Part shown: positions 17,019 through 26,214 of the stretch, in pieces
Layout of the letters: the number at the start of each line of letters is the position of its first letter
How positions within the stretch are numbered: the stretch's first letter is position 1
Origin: Sulfurospirillum multivorans DSM 12446
GTDB lineage: Bacteria > Campylobacterota > Campylobacteria > Campylobacterales > Sulfurospirillaceae
DNA: 64,000 bases
Direction of reading: 5' to 3'
NCBI RefSeq assembly: GCF_000568815.1
Contig: NZ_CP007201.1
Span: 2,737,654-2,801,653 of the forward strand
Made by a program: the position numbers and the translations under genes
The notes under the pieces: generated by a model
The model's database searches: none
Seen by the model: only the letters and a program-made list of their open reading frames with translations
What the model was told of the DNA's origin: nothing

Positions 17019-17965
17019 TTTTTTCCTAAGATCGAACTATCCCCTGTAATGATAGGTGGGGTTAACGCATCTTGTCCATTTTTCTTCATGATCGCTTGCC
17101 CTTCAGCAGAAAGCACAAAATTTACAAATGCTACGGCACCTGCTTTGTTTACAGGTGATTTAGCATCTTCAAAAATACTTAAACCGTACACCATCGGTGC
17201 TCCGATTTGTCGCTCAACGTGTCCTGGTTTTTTACCATCAATGTCAAAAGAGACTTCCGCATACACATTGTCATACTTCGCACTTTTGAGCGAGATGGCT
17301 TCTGGCAATGTGACGTATTTGAGTTTATGTTGGTCTGCTACGGATTTGTAGATGTAAAGATAGTCATATTGACCTGCTTCCAAAAGTCCTAAAAGATCGG
17401 TCTCTTTTGGGCGAACGATGACTTTTTTGGCATTTTCTTCACCAATTTCATAGTGTGTCCCGTATCCAAAAATTTTGTTGAACAGACCCTCTTTCATATA
17501 ATATTTTTCTGCTAACATCGTTACCAACATCGCACGGTAACCGCATGGATCAAGGTTAGGATTAGAATGTCCTACAACAACACCCTCTTTTAAAAAGATG
17601 TCTGTCCAGTTTTTTTCATTGATCTCTTTAGCAAATTTAGATTTATCGGTATAGGCTAAAACCATTTCATTGGTGGCAAATTGTGCGTTAAATTTGGCAT
17701 GATTTGGGATAAGCATCGCATCAATCACTTGATAATCCGCACTGCCCATAACATCAGCGCCTCTGCCAAGGTCTGTTACTTTACGCGCTGCAGCGATACT
17801 ACCACTTGGCTCACGTTGTACGTCATACTGTGGGTATTTTTCTTCAAATACTTTTTCAATCTCCGCAAAAGGCACCGAAAGGCTTCCTGCATGCAATACA
17901 ACGATAGGCTCTTTCGCCAACAAAAATGACGCCGCTAAAGCACTTAATAACAACATTTTATTCAT
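17015..17965 (-). CDS. wtpA: Tungstate/molybdate-binding protein WtpA
   Basis: 316 residues from the ATG at 17965, chosen for the AAAGGAG site and the signal peptide (MLLLSALAASFLLAKE) that follows; a longer frame to 18031 would include the operator. The mature N-terminus VVLHAGSLSVPFAEIEKVFE is the WtpA/archaeal ModA signature, and EPSGSIAAARKVTDLGRGADVMGSAD follows with the oxyanion-contacting Ser residues. It binds tungstate or molybdate in the periplasm. The ATATGC-type operator sits directly before the ribosome site, so a bound repressor would block transcription. Confidence 0.92.
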   Translation of the reverse strand: MNKMLLLSALAASFLLAKEPIVVLHAGSLSVPFAEIEKVFEEKYPQYDVQREPSGSIAAARKVTDLGRGADVMGSADYQVIDAMLIPNHAKFNAQFATNEMVLAYTDKSKFAKEINEKNWTDIFLKEGVVVGHSNPNLDPCGYRAMLVTMLAEKYYMKEGLFNKIFGYGTHYEIGEENAKKVIVRPKETDLLGLLEAGQYDYLYIYKSVADQHKLKYVTLPEAISLKSAKYDNVYAEVSFDIDGKKPGHVERQIGAPMVYGLSIFEDAKSPVNKAGAVAFVNFVLSAEGQAIMKKNGQDALTPPIITGDSSILGKK

Positions 17966-17981
17966 AAAAACTCCTTTTAAA

Positions 17982-18000
17982 ATATGTTTTTTTTGCATAT
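17982..18000. promoter_or_regulatory. ATATGT-N7-GCATAT operator upstream of wtpA
   Basis: ATATGT, seven T residues, GCATAT; 17-35 bases before the wtpA start and immediately upstream of the ribosome site. Member of the ATATGC-N7-GCATAT family. Confidence 0.6.
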
Positions 18001-18017
18001 TTATACTGACATAAGTT

Positions 18018-18053
18018 GAGAGTCCTTGCAAAATAGACGCTACAAGAACTCTC
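18018..18053 (-). terminator. Hairpin after the ModE-like gene
   Basis: GAGAGTCCTTG (18018-18028) pairs with CAAGAACTCTC (18043-18053) over 11 positions with one G-U. It lies between the ModE-like gene and the wtpA operator, so it probably separates the fdhD-modE transcript from wtpACB. No clear T-run follows. Confidence 0.5.
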
Positions 18054-18125
18054 TTAAAAATGACTGTTTTAATTTACGCAGTAATCTTACATAATATTCA
18101 TAGCACCAAAATAGCCTATAACGAT

Positions 18126-18863
18126 TTATTCTTTAAACTCTTTTTTATTTCTCGGCTTTAAAAACAACTCTTTAAAACGCTCATTCGCATAATTTTCAAT
18201 GTCAGCTTGTAACTTTCGATAATTCTTCATGTATTCAAGTGCAACAGGCGTCAGCGTTGTTCCTGCATCTTCACCACCACCTTGTTTGGTTTGCACCATT
18301 GTGTCGTTGATGTTGCGTTGCAAAATTTTGATGTGCGTCCATGCTTTTTTGTAGTTCATTCCAATTTTTTCAGACGCTTTAGAGATGGAACCCTCTTGCT
18401 CAATCAGCTCTAAAATTTCGGTTTTACCTTTGCCAAACAGAAGCTCACCCTCAGAATTTTCAATCCATGTTTTCGTCTTAACATACAGACGGGGGCGTAG
18501 TTTTTCTTTAAAGCAACCCAATTCACAAAACGTTACATCATAATTTTTTTCTTTGAGCGTACCACGAATTTTTTTAAGTCCAATACCCGCAGCTTGGGCA
18601 CGCGCTGCTTTACATGTAATGCGGTTTTTTTCATCTAAAAATGGCTTGAGACGGTTTTGCGCCTCTACATCGTAGATGCCACCCTCAAGCTTACCAAACT
18701 GTCCTAATTCACAGGAATCGATGCGTATATCCATCGCTTTGGCACACGCACCTACTTCAAGCGTTGAGCACTTAAGTTTTGCTGCGATTTTAAACCCATC
18801 TGTGCAGTCAAGTTTGCCTTTTTCGTTCAAATATTTTTTAATCAGCTCTTCCATCTCAGACAT
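18126..18863 (-). CDS. ModE-like transcription regulator with duplicated Cys-containing N-terminal module
   Basis: 245 residues. Residues 145-205 are a ModE/LysR-type winged helix (GKTEILELIEQEGSISKASEKIGMNYKKAW) with the Gly-rich wing QGGGEDAGTTLTP. There are no Mop/TOBE molybdate-binding domains. Instead the N-terminus holds two similar modules (about 16-57 and 79-118), each ending in CELGxFxK, with Cys20, 32, 40, 51 and Cys84, 113, 117. It overlaps the fdhD stop by eight bases and is followed by wtpACB. It is the best candidate in the window for the factor that reads the ATATGC-N7-GCATAT sites; that is inference. Confidence 0.8.
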   Translation of the reverse strand: MSEMEELIKKYLNEKGKLDCTDGFKIAAKLKCSTLEVGACAKAMDIRIDSCELGQFGKLEGGIYDVEAQNRLKPFLDEKNRITCKAARAQAAGIGLKKIRGTLKEKNYDVTFCELGCFKEKLRPRLYVKTKTWIENSEGELLFGKGKTEILELIEQEGSISKASEKIGMNYKKAWTHIKILQRNINDTMVQTKQGGGEDAGTTLTPVALEYMKNYRKLQADIENYANERFKELFLKPRNKKEFKE

Positions 18864-19638
18864 GGATTCTCCTTGGATGACGATAAATATTCATCGTATC
18901 GCCGCGCACAAATCCAATGAGCGTGAGTCCAAATTTCTCAGCAATCATCAAGCCTAAACAGGTTGAAGCCGTTCTTGAAGCTAAAATAGGAATCTGGTGC
19001 ATCACCGCTTTGGCAACCATCTCCGAAGAGAGACGACCGCTTACCATCAAAAAGGCGTTACGCACATCAATGCCCGCCATCTGCGCTTTACCGACTACTT
19101 TGTCGATTGTATTGTGTTGAGCGATGTCTTCACCGATAAAAAAAGTTTTTTCGTCGGTAAAAAGCTTCGCCGTATGCACACAGCCTGTTTGCTCATACAA
19201 CGGACACTCAGTGTAAAACTGCCCCATCTCTTTACACAGGAGCTCAGCATCCAGTACAAAATCACTGTGAATCACTTTGGCTTCAATCGCTTCAGGGTCG
19301 ATGTTCGCCGTCATACTTCTTCCACACCCACTGATAACCACGCCCTCGGCATTGAGTTTTTTGATATTTGCCGTGTTGACTTTGGCTTCAATGTGGACTT
19401 GCATACCATCATTGAGGAGTTTGAGTGAAGTGACATCACTGAATTTTTCAATGATATTTTCGCTCATCAAATAACCAATCGCCAAGGCTTCTTGATCCAC
19501 AGGCGTTGCCATCACAGCGCCCACTTTTTCGCCATTGACATAGATTTCTAACTTGATTTCGCGAACAAGGATATCCTCTCGCTCAAACGTCTCTTTCCCT
19601 TTAACCTTCGTAATGTTGGTTGAATAAACTGGTTCCAT
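18856..19638 (-). CDS. fdhD: FdhD sulfurtransferase for formate dehydrogenase
   Basis: 260 residues. FdhD moves sulfur from IscS to the molybdenum/tungsten-bis-MGD cofactor before it enters formate dehydrogenase. The family features are present: EALAIGYLMSENII, the Cys-loop region GVVISGCGRSM, GCVHTAKLF, EDIAQHNTIDKVVGKA and LMVSGRLSSEMVAKAVMHQIPILASRTA. It starts at 19638 and lies downstream of formate dehydrogenase operon 1 on the same strand, but terminator hairpins in the 270-base gap and its own ATATGC-type operator indicate separate transcription. Confidence 0.94.
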   Translation of the reverse strand: MEPVYSTNITKVKGKETFEREDILVREIKLEIYVNGEKVGAVMATPVDQEALAIGYLMSENIIEKFSDVTSLKLLNDGMQVHIEAKVNTANIKKLNAEGVVISGCGRSMTANIDPEAIEAKVIHSDFVLDAELLCKEMGQFYTECPLYEQTGCVHTAKLFTDEKTFFIGEDIAQHNTIDKVVGKAQMAGIDVRNAFLMVSGRLSSEMVAKAVMHQIPILASRTASTCLGLMIAEKFGLTLIGFVRGDTMNIYRHPRRIHV

Positions 19639-19650
19639 GCTTTCCCCTTA

Positions 19651-19669
19651 ACGTGCTTATTATGCATAT
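19651..19669. promoter_or_regulatory. ACGTGC-N7-GCATAT operator upstream of fdhD
   Basis: Right half GCATAT is exact; left half ACGTGC keeps only TGC. Spacing is seven, and it lies 13-31 bases before the fdhD start. Weakest of the six sites of this type. Confidence 0.45.
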
Positions 19670-19691
19670 TGTACCACTAAAAAATAAAGAA

Positions 19692-19719
19692 AGAGCAAGA
19701 GATTTTACGCCCTTGCTCT
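19692..19719 (-). terminator. Hairpin in the fdhC1-fdhD spacer
   Basis: AGAGCAAG and CTTGCTCT form an 8-bp stem around a 12-base loop, followed on the plus strand by a TTACATGTAA copy (19722). One of two terminator-like hairpins in this 273-base gap. Confidence 0.45.
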
Positions 19720-19818
19720 CTTTACATGTAAGCTAACATGTAAAAGAATTGTGCTTTGATCGAGTCAAACTTTAATGACCTCTTTCATAACTTTTCAATC
19801 TTACATGTAAAAACATTC

Positions 19819-19834
19819 TGCCTCGAAAGAGGCA
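19819..19834 (-). terminator. GAAA-loop hairpin after fdhC1
   Basis: TGCCTC-GAAA-GAGGCA; read on the minus strand it is followed by GAATG and a run of five T. It is the likely end of the formate dehydrogenase 1 transcript. Confidence 0.6.
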
Positions 19835-19863
19835 AGCTTTTCAGAGAAACTTCGTTTTGTGAC

Positions 19864-19907
19864 CTAGTGTCTAACGTAGCTTTTCAAGCTTAGCTTGGAA
19901 AGCGTGT
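19864..19907 (+). repeat. Dispersed intergenic repeat, copy 2
   Basis: Matches copy 1 (6541-6583) over about 44 bases, with shared TAACGTAG and GGAAAGCGT-type ends and an internal hairpin (GCTTTTCAAGC / GCTTGGAAAGC). It abuts the 3' end of fdhC1, as copy 1 abuts yedF. Confidence 0.5.
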
Positions 19908-19911
19908 AAAA

Positions 19912-20811
19912 TCAAAACTTGCCCTGATCCTTAAGCTTCTTATACCACGTACTATGAAGAATTTTAAGTTCCTCTTCTTCGACATAGCCAGTGATAATAC
20001 TATGCACTGCTCCTTTAATAGCAAACATAGACATATAGACATGGGTAATGAATAACGCTAGAACTGCAAAGCCCATCACATTATGGATAATCGCTGCTGC
20101 TCTTAACAGATCGATTTGACTCATACCGGTTAAGTTATGCAACATTTGCATTTTAAAGTCTAAGAAGTACATAAAGGCACCACTTAAGATCATGGTAATA
20201 CCGCCTAAGATGGCGACCCAGTACCACATCTTTTGACCTGCATTAAACTTCCCTGCAAGGATGGGTTTTTTCTCTTTGGAGAGATACCCTCCTAGGATCA
20301 TAAACCATTTGACATCATCCATATTAAAGAGGGCTTCTTTAAGCCACATAAGCGCCATAGGAATGACGACAATGGTAAAGGGAATGGTAAAGATACCGTG
20401 AAGGTTCTTTGCCATTCTTACAAAGGTTCCACCCCCAAAGAAGTCACCAAAGATGATGATAAATCCTGTGGGTATAATAACCAAGAAGCTGACTGCGGCT
20501 ACTTGGTGAATAATTCGATTATAGAGGTTAAAGGCGTAGTATTTCTTTTCACTGTGTGGAAACACTTTAGGACCTATAATCTTATAATGGATAAAGAAGG
20601 CTGCAGGGACTCCTATTAACACTCCTAGGAAGATCCATGCAAAGTATTTATGCTGCAACATGGTGAACAAGGGTCCTAATTTCCATGACTCTTCTTGTCC
20701 GTATCCTAGGATATTTTGGATGCGCATCTCACCCCAGATTTGGCTATCAGCGGCGTATGCCACTGATGCCAAACACAGAGCTGCAATGAACATAACGATG
20801 TATTTTCTCAT
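19912..20811 (-). CDS. fdhC: Formate dehydrogenase 1 cytochrome b subunit (gamma)
   Basis: 299 residues from the ATG at 20811 (AAAGGAGCAGCA ahead). A signal-like N-terminus (YIVMFIAALCLASVAYA) is followed by a soluble stretch and four membrane helices with haem-ligand His residues (NRIIHQVAAVSF, NLHGIFTIPF, AIIHNVMGFAVLALFITHVY). It carries electrons from the periplasmic FdhAB to the quinone pool. It shares 148 exactly identical bases with the second copy at 46973-47872, a stretch much more alike than the rest. Confidence 0.9.
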   Translation of the reverse strand: MRKYIVMFIAALCLASVAYAADSQIWGEMRIQNILGYGQEESWKLGPLFTMLQHKYFAWIFLGVLIGVPAAFFIHYKIIGPKVFPHSEKKYYAFNLYNRIIHQVAAVSFLVIIPTGFIIIFGDFFGGGTFVRMAKNLHGIFTIPFTIVVIPMALMWLKEALFNMDDVKWFMILGGYLSKEKKPILAGKFNAGQKMWYWVAILGGITMILSGAFMYFLDFKMQMLHNLTGMSQIDLLRAAAIIHNVMGFAVLALFITHVYMSMFAIKGAVHSIITGYVEEEELKILHSTWYKKLKDQGKF

Positions 20812-20822
20812 TGCTGCTCCTT

Positions 20823-21425
20823 TCATTGGTTTTTATAAGCCTTATCCCATCCATAAGGAGAGTTTGCGCCTTTTCCACCACGAGCCATCACACGTGCTCT
20901 GTAAACGTTTGATACGGATTCTGCGTCACCGACAAGAAGTGCTTTAGTAGAACACATTGCTGCGCACACCGGTACTTTTCCCTCAGCGATACGGTTTTGA
21001 CCGTAAAGGTGTCTCTCTTTTTCTGAGTTCGTCTCAAGTGGTCCACCTGCACACATGGTACATTTATCCATCGCTCCCTTAGCGCCAAAGGCACCATCTC
21101 TTGGGAACTGAGGTGCACCAAATGGGCATGCGTACAAGCAGTAACCACAACCGATACATTTCTCTTTATCATGAAGGACGATGCCGTCCTCTCTGATGTA
21201 AAAACAATCTACGGGGCATACTTGCTCACACGGAGCGTCGGTACAGTGCATACATGCGATTGATGTACTCATCTCTTTGCCTGGTATGCCTTCATTGATC
21301 GTCACAACTTTACGTCTACTGATGCCAACGGGAAGCTCATGTGCTTCTGCACATGCTATCGAACAGCCATCACACTCTATACATCTGCTCTCATCGCAGT
21401 AAAATTTCATTCTTGCGTAATCCAT
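20823..21425 (-). CDS. fdhB: Formate dehydrogenase 1 iron-sulfur subunit (beta)
   Basis: 200 residues with four [4Fe-4S] clusters' worth of cysteines: CDESRCIECDGCSIACAEAHE, CMHCTDAPCEQVCPVDC, CIGCGYCLYACPFGAPQFP and CTMCAGG with the later Cys pair. No signal peptide: it would be exported bound to the Tat-carrying FdhA. It passes electrons from FdhA to FdhC. It sits ten bases after fdhA and twelve before fdhC. Confidence 0.93.
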   Translation of the reverse strand: MDYARMKFYCDESRCIECDGCSIACAEAHELPVGISRRKVVTINEGIPGKEMSTSIACMHCTDAPCEQVCPVDCFYIREDGIVLHDKEKCIGCGYCLYACPFGAPQFPRDGAFGAKGAMDKCTMCAGGPLETNSEKERHLYGQNRIAEGKVPVCAAMCSTKALLVGDAESVSNVYRARVMARGGKGANSPYGWDKAYKNQ

Positions 21426-21434
21426 CTGCTCCCC

Positions 21435-24293
21435 CTACGCTTTTTCGATGCGACATAAGCCGCCCTTAGTTTCAGGAATCTGAGTAATGATGTCATAGCC
21501 ATAGTTAGTGACAGTATTGACACTCTCGCCGCTTGCATACGGTTTCGTTCCTGCTGGGAAATTACCCGTTCTATCTGTTCCTTGAAAATATCCTGCAAAG
21601 TGGAATGGCATAAAGACCATATCAGGAAGAACACTATGAGAGTACTTCGCTTTCACTTTGATTTTGGTACCTTCTGGTGAGTGTACCCACATCATCGCAC
21701 CATTTTTAATGTCGTGCTTAAGCGCTAAATCGGGGTGAATGTCACAGAACATCTCAGGTGTTAAGGCTGCAATGTACTTAGACGCACGGTTTTCGATACC
21801 CGCACCGTTCATCGTGACCAAACGACCTGTCACCATGTTGATTGGGAAATCTTTTGCATAATCTTGCGCACTCTGAACAGAGATATACTTCGTCATAACG
21901 CGGAAGTGATTTGCTTTATCCGGATACGCTGGATATTTGAGCGTCAAATCCGTTCGTGGTGAGTGGAGTGGTTCACGGTGCATCGGGATATGATCTGGGA
22001 AGTTCCAAACAATTGCTCTTGCTTTTGCGTTACCATAAGGACAAAGCCCCGCATCTAATGCTTTTTGAACGATTAGATTAGAGTTATCGACTTTCCAGTT
22101 TGCACCCATCGCTGCTTTTTCTTCTTCCGTGAGTGTAATCCCAAGAACGGCTTCAATGTTAGCTTTGGTAATTTCAGGGTATCCCGCTTCAATTTTAGAG
22201 CCTTTCGGGAAAGAGCCTTTTTCTGCTAAAAGATTCACACCGTCTTTTTCCAAACCGAAGTTATTTCTAAAGCCCATACCGCCTGCACTGACAGGAATGC
22301 TGGTATCGTAAAGGTTTGGTGAACCACCGTGTGTTTTCGTCCAACACGGCCATGGAAGTCCATAATATTCGCCCTTCATTGGTCCCATTCCCGCACCCGT
22401 TACTTCATCAAACATATGCCAGTTATCGGTATGTTTTTTAACGCGCTCAGCCGTCCAGCCTGTTAAGCCGATGGTTTTGATAATACGTGCAATTTCATTG
22501 GTCGCATCTTCTGGCCATGTAAATGCTTTTTTCTCAGGAATCATCTCTAGCTTACCATCTTTAGTCTCTTGCATAAACATAGCTTTGGTATAAAGATCAT
22601 AGAAACCTAAACGCTTTGCAAGTTCAAACATGATGTCTTGATCCGCTTTACTCTCATACAATGGCTCAACAACTTTGTATCTCCATTGAGCACTTCTGTT
22701 GGTTGCAACGACAAGACCACTGGTCTCAAATTGCGTAGCCGCAGGAAGAATAAAGACATTGTCTTTTTTATCGGTTAAGATCGCTGCTTCGTTGACGAAT
22801 GGATCGGCTAAAACGATCAGTTCCAAATTATCAAGTGCTTCTTTGATTTTGGCTTGTTGTGCAATCGACGTAATTCCGTTACCCATAACAACCAAGGCTT
22901 TTAACGTTGTGCCTGCATTTTCAATTTTATCATCACTTTTAACACCTTCAACACCTGCCCACCAACGAGCCAGTGAGAAACCATTTTTAGTCATCCATGA
23001 AGCATCTTTAAACTGAGATACAAGGTACTCATAATCAACACCCCACTGTTTTGCAAAGTATTTCCATGAGCCTTCTGCTAAGCCATAGTATCCTGGAAGA
23101 GAATCTGCTAAACAGCCCATATCGGTTGCACCTTGAACGTTATCGTGACCTCTTAGAATGTTCGTACCGCCACCCGCTTTACCCATATTGCCAAGAGCAA
23201 GTTGAAGAATCGGAGCCATACGTGTATTACTCGTACCAATACTGTGTTGTGTCAAACCCATCGCCCAAATCAAGGTACCAGGACGATTTTTTGCATATAA
23301 CGTTGTAATTTGAATCAATTTTTCAGCAGGAACGCCTGTGACATCCGCAACAAGTTCAGGTGTCCACTTGAGCGCTTCTTCTCTGATTTTTTCCATACCG
23401 AAAACTCGGTCATGAATATACTCTTTATCTTCCCAACCATTTTTGAAGATGATATTAAGCATACCATACATAAATGGAATGTCAGTACCAGGGCGAATTT
23501 GTGCAAAAATATCTGCTTTAGCCGCTGTTTTAGTAAAACGAGGATCAATAACGATCAATTGAGAGTTGTTTCTCTCTTTTGCTTTTAAGAAATGTTGGAA
23601 ACCAACAGGGTGGTTTACCGCTGGATTTGCTCCAAAAATGATAATTGCTTTAGACTTCTGAATATCTCCAAGGGAGTTTGTCATAGCACCATATCCAAAT
23701 GTGTTCGCCACACCGGCGACTGTGGAAGAGTGTCAGATTCTAGCTTGGTGATCTGTGTTATTGGTTCCGTAAAATGCAGCGAATTTTCTAAAATAATACG
23801 CTTGCTCATTACCCATTTTTGCGGAGCCTAAAAATTGAACAGAATCTGCTCCATCTTTTTTCTTAAGATCTGCCAATTTGGTTGCAATGCGGTTAAGTGC
23901 ATCATCCCAACTTAGACGTTTCCATTGACCATTTTCTTTGACCATTGGGTATTTGAGGCGTACTTCTGATCTGACCATATCGATCATATCAGCACCTTTA
24001 CAGCAGTGTCCGCCAAGGCTGATTGGGTGGTCTTGAGCAACTTCTTGACGAACCCATACTCCATTTTGAACTTCTGCGATCACACCACATCCAACGGAGC
24101 ATGATGTACAGATGGTTTTAACTTTCTTAGATCCTGGGAATGGGTTTTTAACCTCTTCCTCTGTTGCGGCGCGTGTCACATTCTCACCAGCAAAACCCGA
24201 AGTTGCGCCAAAGACGCTTGCAACGGCTGCCATTTTGAGGAATGATCTACGACCTACAGTCGTACTTAAAGCACGTTCTGTTGTTTTTTCCAT
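21435..24293 (-). CDS. fdhA: Formate dehydrogenase 1 catalytic subunit, selenoprotein
   Basis: One gene of 952 residues read through an in-frame TGA at 23733-23735 (Sec187). The N-terminal Tat signal GRRSFLKMAA targets it to the periplasm. A [4Fe-4S] site CTSCSVGCGV...CCKG follows. The TGA lies in QARI-U-HSSTVAGVANTFGYG, the exact place of the catalytic selenocysteine of formate dehydrogenases, and the frame continues with typical bis-MGD-binding motifs to the C-terminus. A stem-loop 13-30 bases past the TGA serves as SECIS. A conventional annotation would split it into two pieces. It oxidises formate to CO2 with tungsten or molybdenum. No TTACATGTAA copy occurs in it. Confidence 0.95.
23703..23720 (-). 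promoter_or_regulatory. Bacterial SECIS hairpin of fdhA1
   Basis: On the mRNA, CGCC-GGUGU-GGCG forms the apical stem-loop with a bulged A and a flanking GU/AC pairing. It begins 12 bases after the UGA, the distance needed for SelB to load Sec-tRNA. Loop GGUGU keeps the G-U that SelB recognises. Confidence 0.7.
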
Positions 24294-24311
24294 AACGTTA
24301 TGCCTCCTCTT

Positions 24312-24509
24312 TTATAGGGCAGATTTATAATAATCTTCCCATGCTTGTGTTTTCTTATAGGTAATCTCTTTTTTATTCGATTTACCTACAACAACGCCAT
24401 TTGAACCTTTTGTTCCAGAAGAACTTGCTTGTGCACCCACGACGCCAACGGCAGCGACAGCACCGACAAGAGCCGCTTTTGCAACAAAACCACGTCTGCT
24501 TTCATTCAT
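24312..24509 (-). CDS. Small Tat-signal protein of the formate dehydrogenase operon
   Basis: 65 residues. The N-terminus ESRRGFVAKAALVGAVAAVGVVGAQA is a complete Tat signal peptide, leaving a mature part of about 35 residues (GSNGVVVGKSNKKEITYKKTQAWEDYY). It lies 18 bases before fdhA and a paralogue occupies the same place in operon 2 (51307-51516). Such genes accompany fdhA in many Campylobacterota; the role is unknown, perhaps assembly or export of the enzyme. Confidence 0.75.
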   Translation of the reverse strand: MNESRRGFVAKAALVGAVAAVGVVGAQASSSGTKGSNGVVVGKSNKKEITYKKTQAWEDYYKSAL

Positions 24510-24599
24510 CTAGCACCTCCTTATGAGTCTAAATCCCTTACACGCGAAGAGATTGTCCCAAAAAAGTACGCTTTTTTCGGGCAATCTCTCTTGATTGCC

Positions 24600-25337
24600 T
24601 TAAACCTCTATCACGTTTTTAGCTTTGTCTGCCTCTTTTTTGGCTTTGTTTTCCGCACGCCTTCGTGCTTCTGCTCCTGAGATAACCTCCACAGGCTTTT
24701 GAACTCTTTCTCTCTCTTTTAAAGGTGGTTTCGCCACTTCAAAATACATACGCTCAAACGCCATAAACGCATTTAACACAATGGCGACAGACTGATACGC
24801 TTTGGACATCGGGTGTTCGTAAACGTTGATGACAAATTCATCCATAAACGGATTAATCACTTCGACAAAAAGGCAATGTTGGATGTATTCATACTCTTTT
24901 CCTCCTTGCATAATGAGCTCGATAAGTTCGTGCATAAAGGTAAAGATAAACCCAACGCTATCTTCATTCTCTTTAAAATGGTTTTCATCGCGTCTGATTT
25001 TGGTTTTGGCTAGGAAGTTTTTAACGGCGAGTCGTTGGTGACCGCTTTCAACGCCTTCGTCATAGTACGAAGCGGTATTGCGAACAACTTTATAGGCAGG
25101 GTTGTGGAAGATGTCATCGTACTCTTGAATCAAGGCAGTTTGCCCACAGGTTTTTAAAAAAGCATGAATCTCTTTGAGCGCTTCACCCGAATTTTCATCC
25201 ATAGGATTTTCAATCATCACTTCAAGTGCTTCATTAATTCCTAAATAACGATCATCCTGTGTTGTAAAAACAAACATTTTGCTCAAAAAACCATAGTAGA
25301 GTGAACGGGCTTTATTAACCGATTCTTTATTTATCAT
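24600..25337 (-). CDS. TorD-type chaperone for formate dehydrogenase 1
   Basis: 245 residues from the native ATG at 25337 (MINKESVNKARSLYYG). All-helical, with the EYDDIFHNP and FMHELIELIM blocks of the TorD/DmsD family, and a charged Lys/Arg/Glu tail from about residue 215. Such chaperones bind the Tat signal of the catalytic subunit until cofactor is loaded. An IS element is inserted one base before this ATG, removing the original ribosome site. The terminal repeat supplies an in-frame ATG at 25358 whose ATGA overlaps the transposase stop, so the protein may now carry seven extra residues (MSFARCL). Confidence 0.85.
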   Translation of the reverse strand: MINKESVNKARSLYYGFLSKMFVFTTQDDRYLGINEALEVMIENPMDENSGEALKEIHAFLKTCGQTALIQEYDDIFHNPAYKVVRNTASYYDEGVESGHQRLAVKNFLAKTKIRRDENHFKENEDSVGFIFTFMHELIELIMQGGKEYEYIQHCLFVEVINPFMDEFVINVYEHPMSKAYQSVAIVLNAFMAFERMYFEVAKPPLKERERVQKPVEVISGAEARRRAENKAKKEADKAKNVIEV

Positions 25338-25354
25338 TAGACATCTTGCAAAAC

Positions 25355-25819
25355 TCATTTGTATTCCACAGCAAAACCACGGTCAAAGTTGATTAATCCA
25401 CATATCAAATTAAAGCGTAGATTGAATCGTTTTCTTCTGTTTCTGTATTTTTGGGTGAGTATCTGAAATGTTTTGATTTTAGCATTCACATGTTCAACAC
25501 ATATTCTAGCACTTGCTTTTTGTCTGTTTTCCTCTTTTTGCTCCTCACTCAAAGGATGAAGTTTGGAGGCTTTATGGGGAATTTGACAATGGCTATGTTC
25601 TTTGGCAATACCCAGATATCCCAAATCAACATAAACACAGGTCTTGGGCATCAAGGGGAGATTAGATTCTTGAAACAGTCTAAAATCATGTGTCGTACCT
25701 TTAGCGGTATGCACACACATAATCCTCTCCTCTTTATCAATCACAATCTGTCCTTTAAGGGTATGACGCTTTTGCTTACCTGAGTAGTACTCTCTTTGCT
25801 TTTTTTGGGTCTTTGACAA
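25355..25819 (-). CDS. IS5-type transposase, C-terminal frame
   Basis: The frame from 25819 carries the second and third catalytic positions (YVDLGYLG Asp and ICVEHVNAK Glu) and the TLKGQIVID block. It is reached from the upstream frame by a -1 shift at a run of seven A on the coding strand (complement of 25800-25806). The stop TGA at 25355-25357 overlaps an ATG that reads into the chaperone gene. Together the two frames give a complete-looking transposase, so this need not be a broken gene. Confidence 0.8.
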   Translation of the reverse strand: MSKTQKKQREYYSGKQKRHTLKGQIVIDKEERIMCVHTAKGTTHDFRLFQESNLPLMPKTCVYVDLGYLGIAKEHSHCQIPHKASKLHPLSEEQKEENRQKASARICVEHVNAKIKTFQILTQKYRNRRKRFNLRFNLICGLINFDRGFAVEYK

Positions 25820-26214
25820 GGCGTTTCTGTCGCATCAATGACAACAAAAGAGAGGGCAACATCACTTTTATAGAGTTCTCTCTTGCTTGGCAATGAAAAT
25901 CTACCAGACTTAATCAACACTTCTTCTACTTCACATACAATCCTTGAAGCCGTTGATTCACTCACACCATAATCAAATCCAATATGTTCAAGGGTGCGAT
26001 ACTCACGATAATAGCCAAGCATCAAAAGTACTTTATTTTCTGGTGAAAGAGATCTCCTCCCTCCTACACCTAATCCTTTTTTACGATTCTCATCGTATTG
26101 CCTAAACACCTCTATCATTGCGTTAAATGTCTCTTCATTAACGCCAATATGGCGCTTAAAATCTTTGGGTTTATGCTTTTGCATTTGTTCATATTTTTTC
26201 ATGCCTCTTGCCAA
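25741..26214 (-). CDS. IS5-type transposase, N-terminal frame
   Basis: 157 residues: an N-terminal helix-turn-helix region (LGYYREYRTLEHIGFDYGVSESTASRIV) followed by FVVIDATETP with the first catalytic Asp. The frame runs past the A7 slippery site and stops shortly after, giving a truncated product that can act as a regulator in IS427-like elements, while frameshifting gives the full enzyme. Confidence 0.8.
   Translation of the reverse strand: MARGMKKYEQMQKHKPKDFKRHIGVNEETFNAMIEVFRQYDENRKKGLGVGGRRSLSPENKVLLMLGYYREYRTLEHIGFDYGVSESTASRIVCEVEEVLIKSGRFSLPSKRELYKSDVALSFVVIDATETPCQRPKKSKESTTQVSKSVIPLKDRL
25800..25806 (-). promoter_or_regulatory. A7 slippery site for -1 frameshifting in the transposase
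   Basis: On the coding strand CCC-AAA-AAA-AGC in frame 0 becomes CAA-AAA-AAG in frame -1, joining RPK with the KKQREYYSGKQKR continuation. Seven A residues match a programmed -1 shift. Confidence 0.7.

Noticed and set aside
23733-24293. fdhA1 as two genes or a pseudogene
   Set aside because: The TGA is at the catalytic Sec position, the frame continues intact, and a SECIS hairpin and SelA/B/D are present; the same holds for fdhA2.
25355-26214. Transposase as a broken gene
   Set aside because: The frame change sits at an A7 slippery run as expected for programmed frameshifting, and the catalytic residues and terminal repeats are intact.
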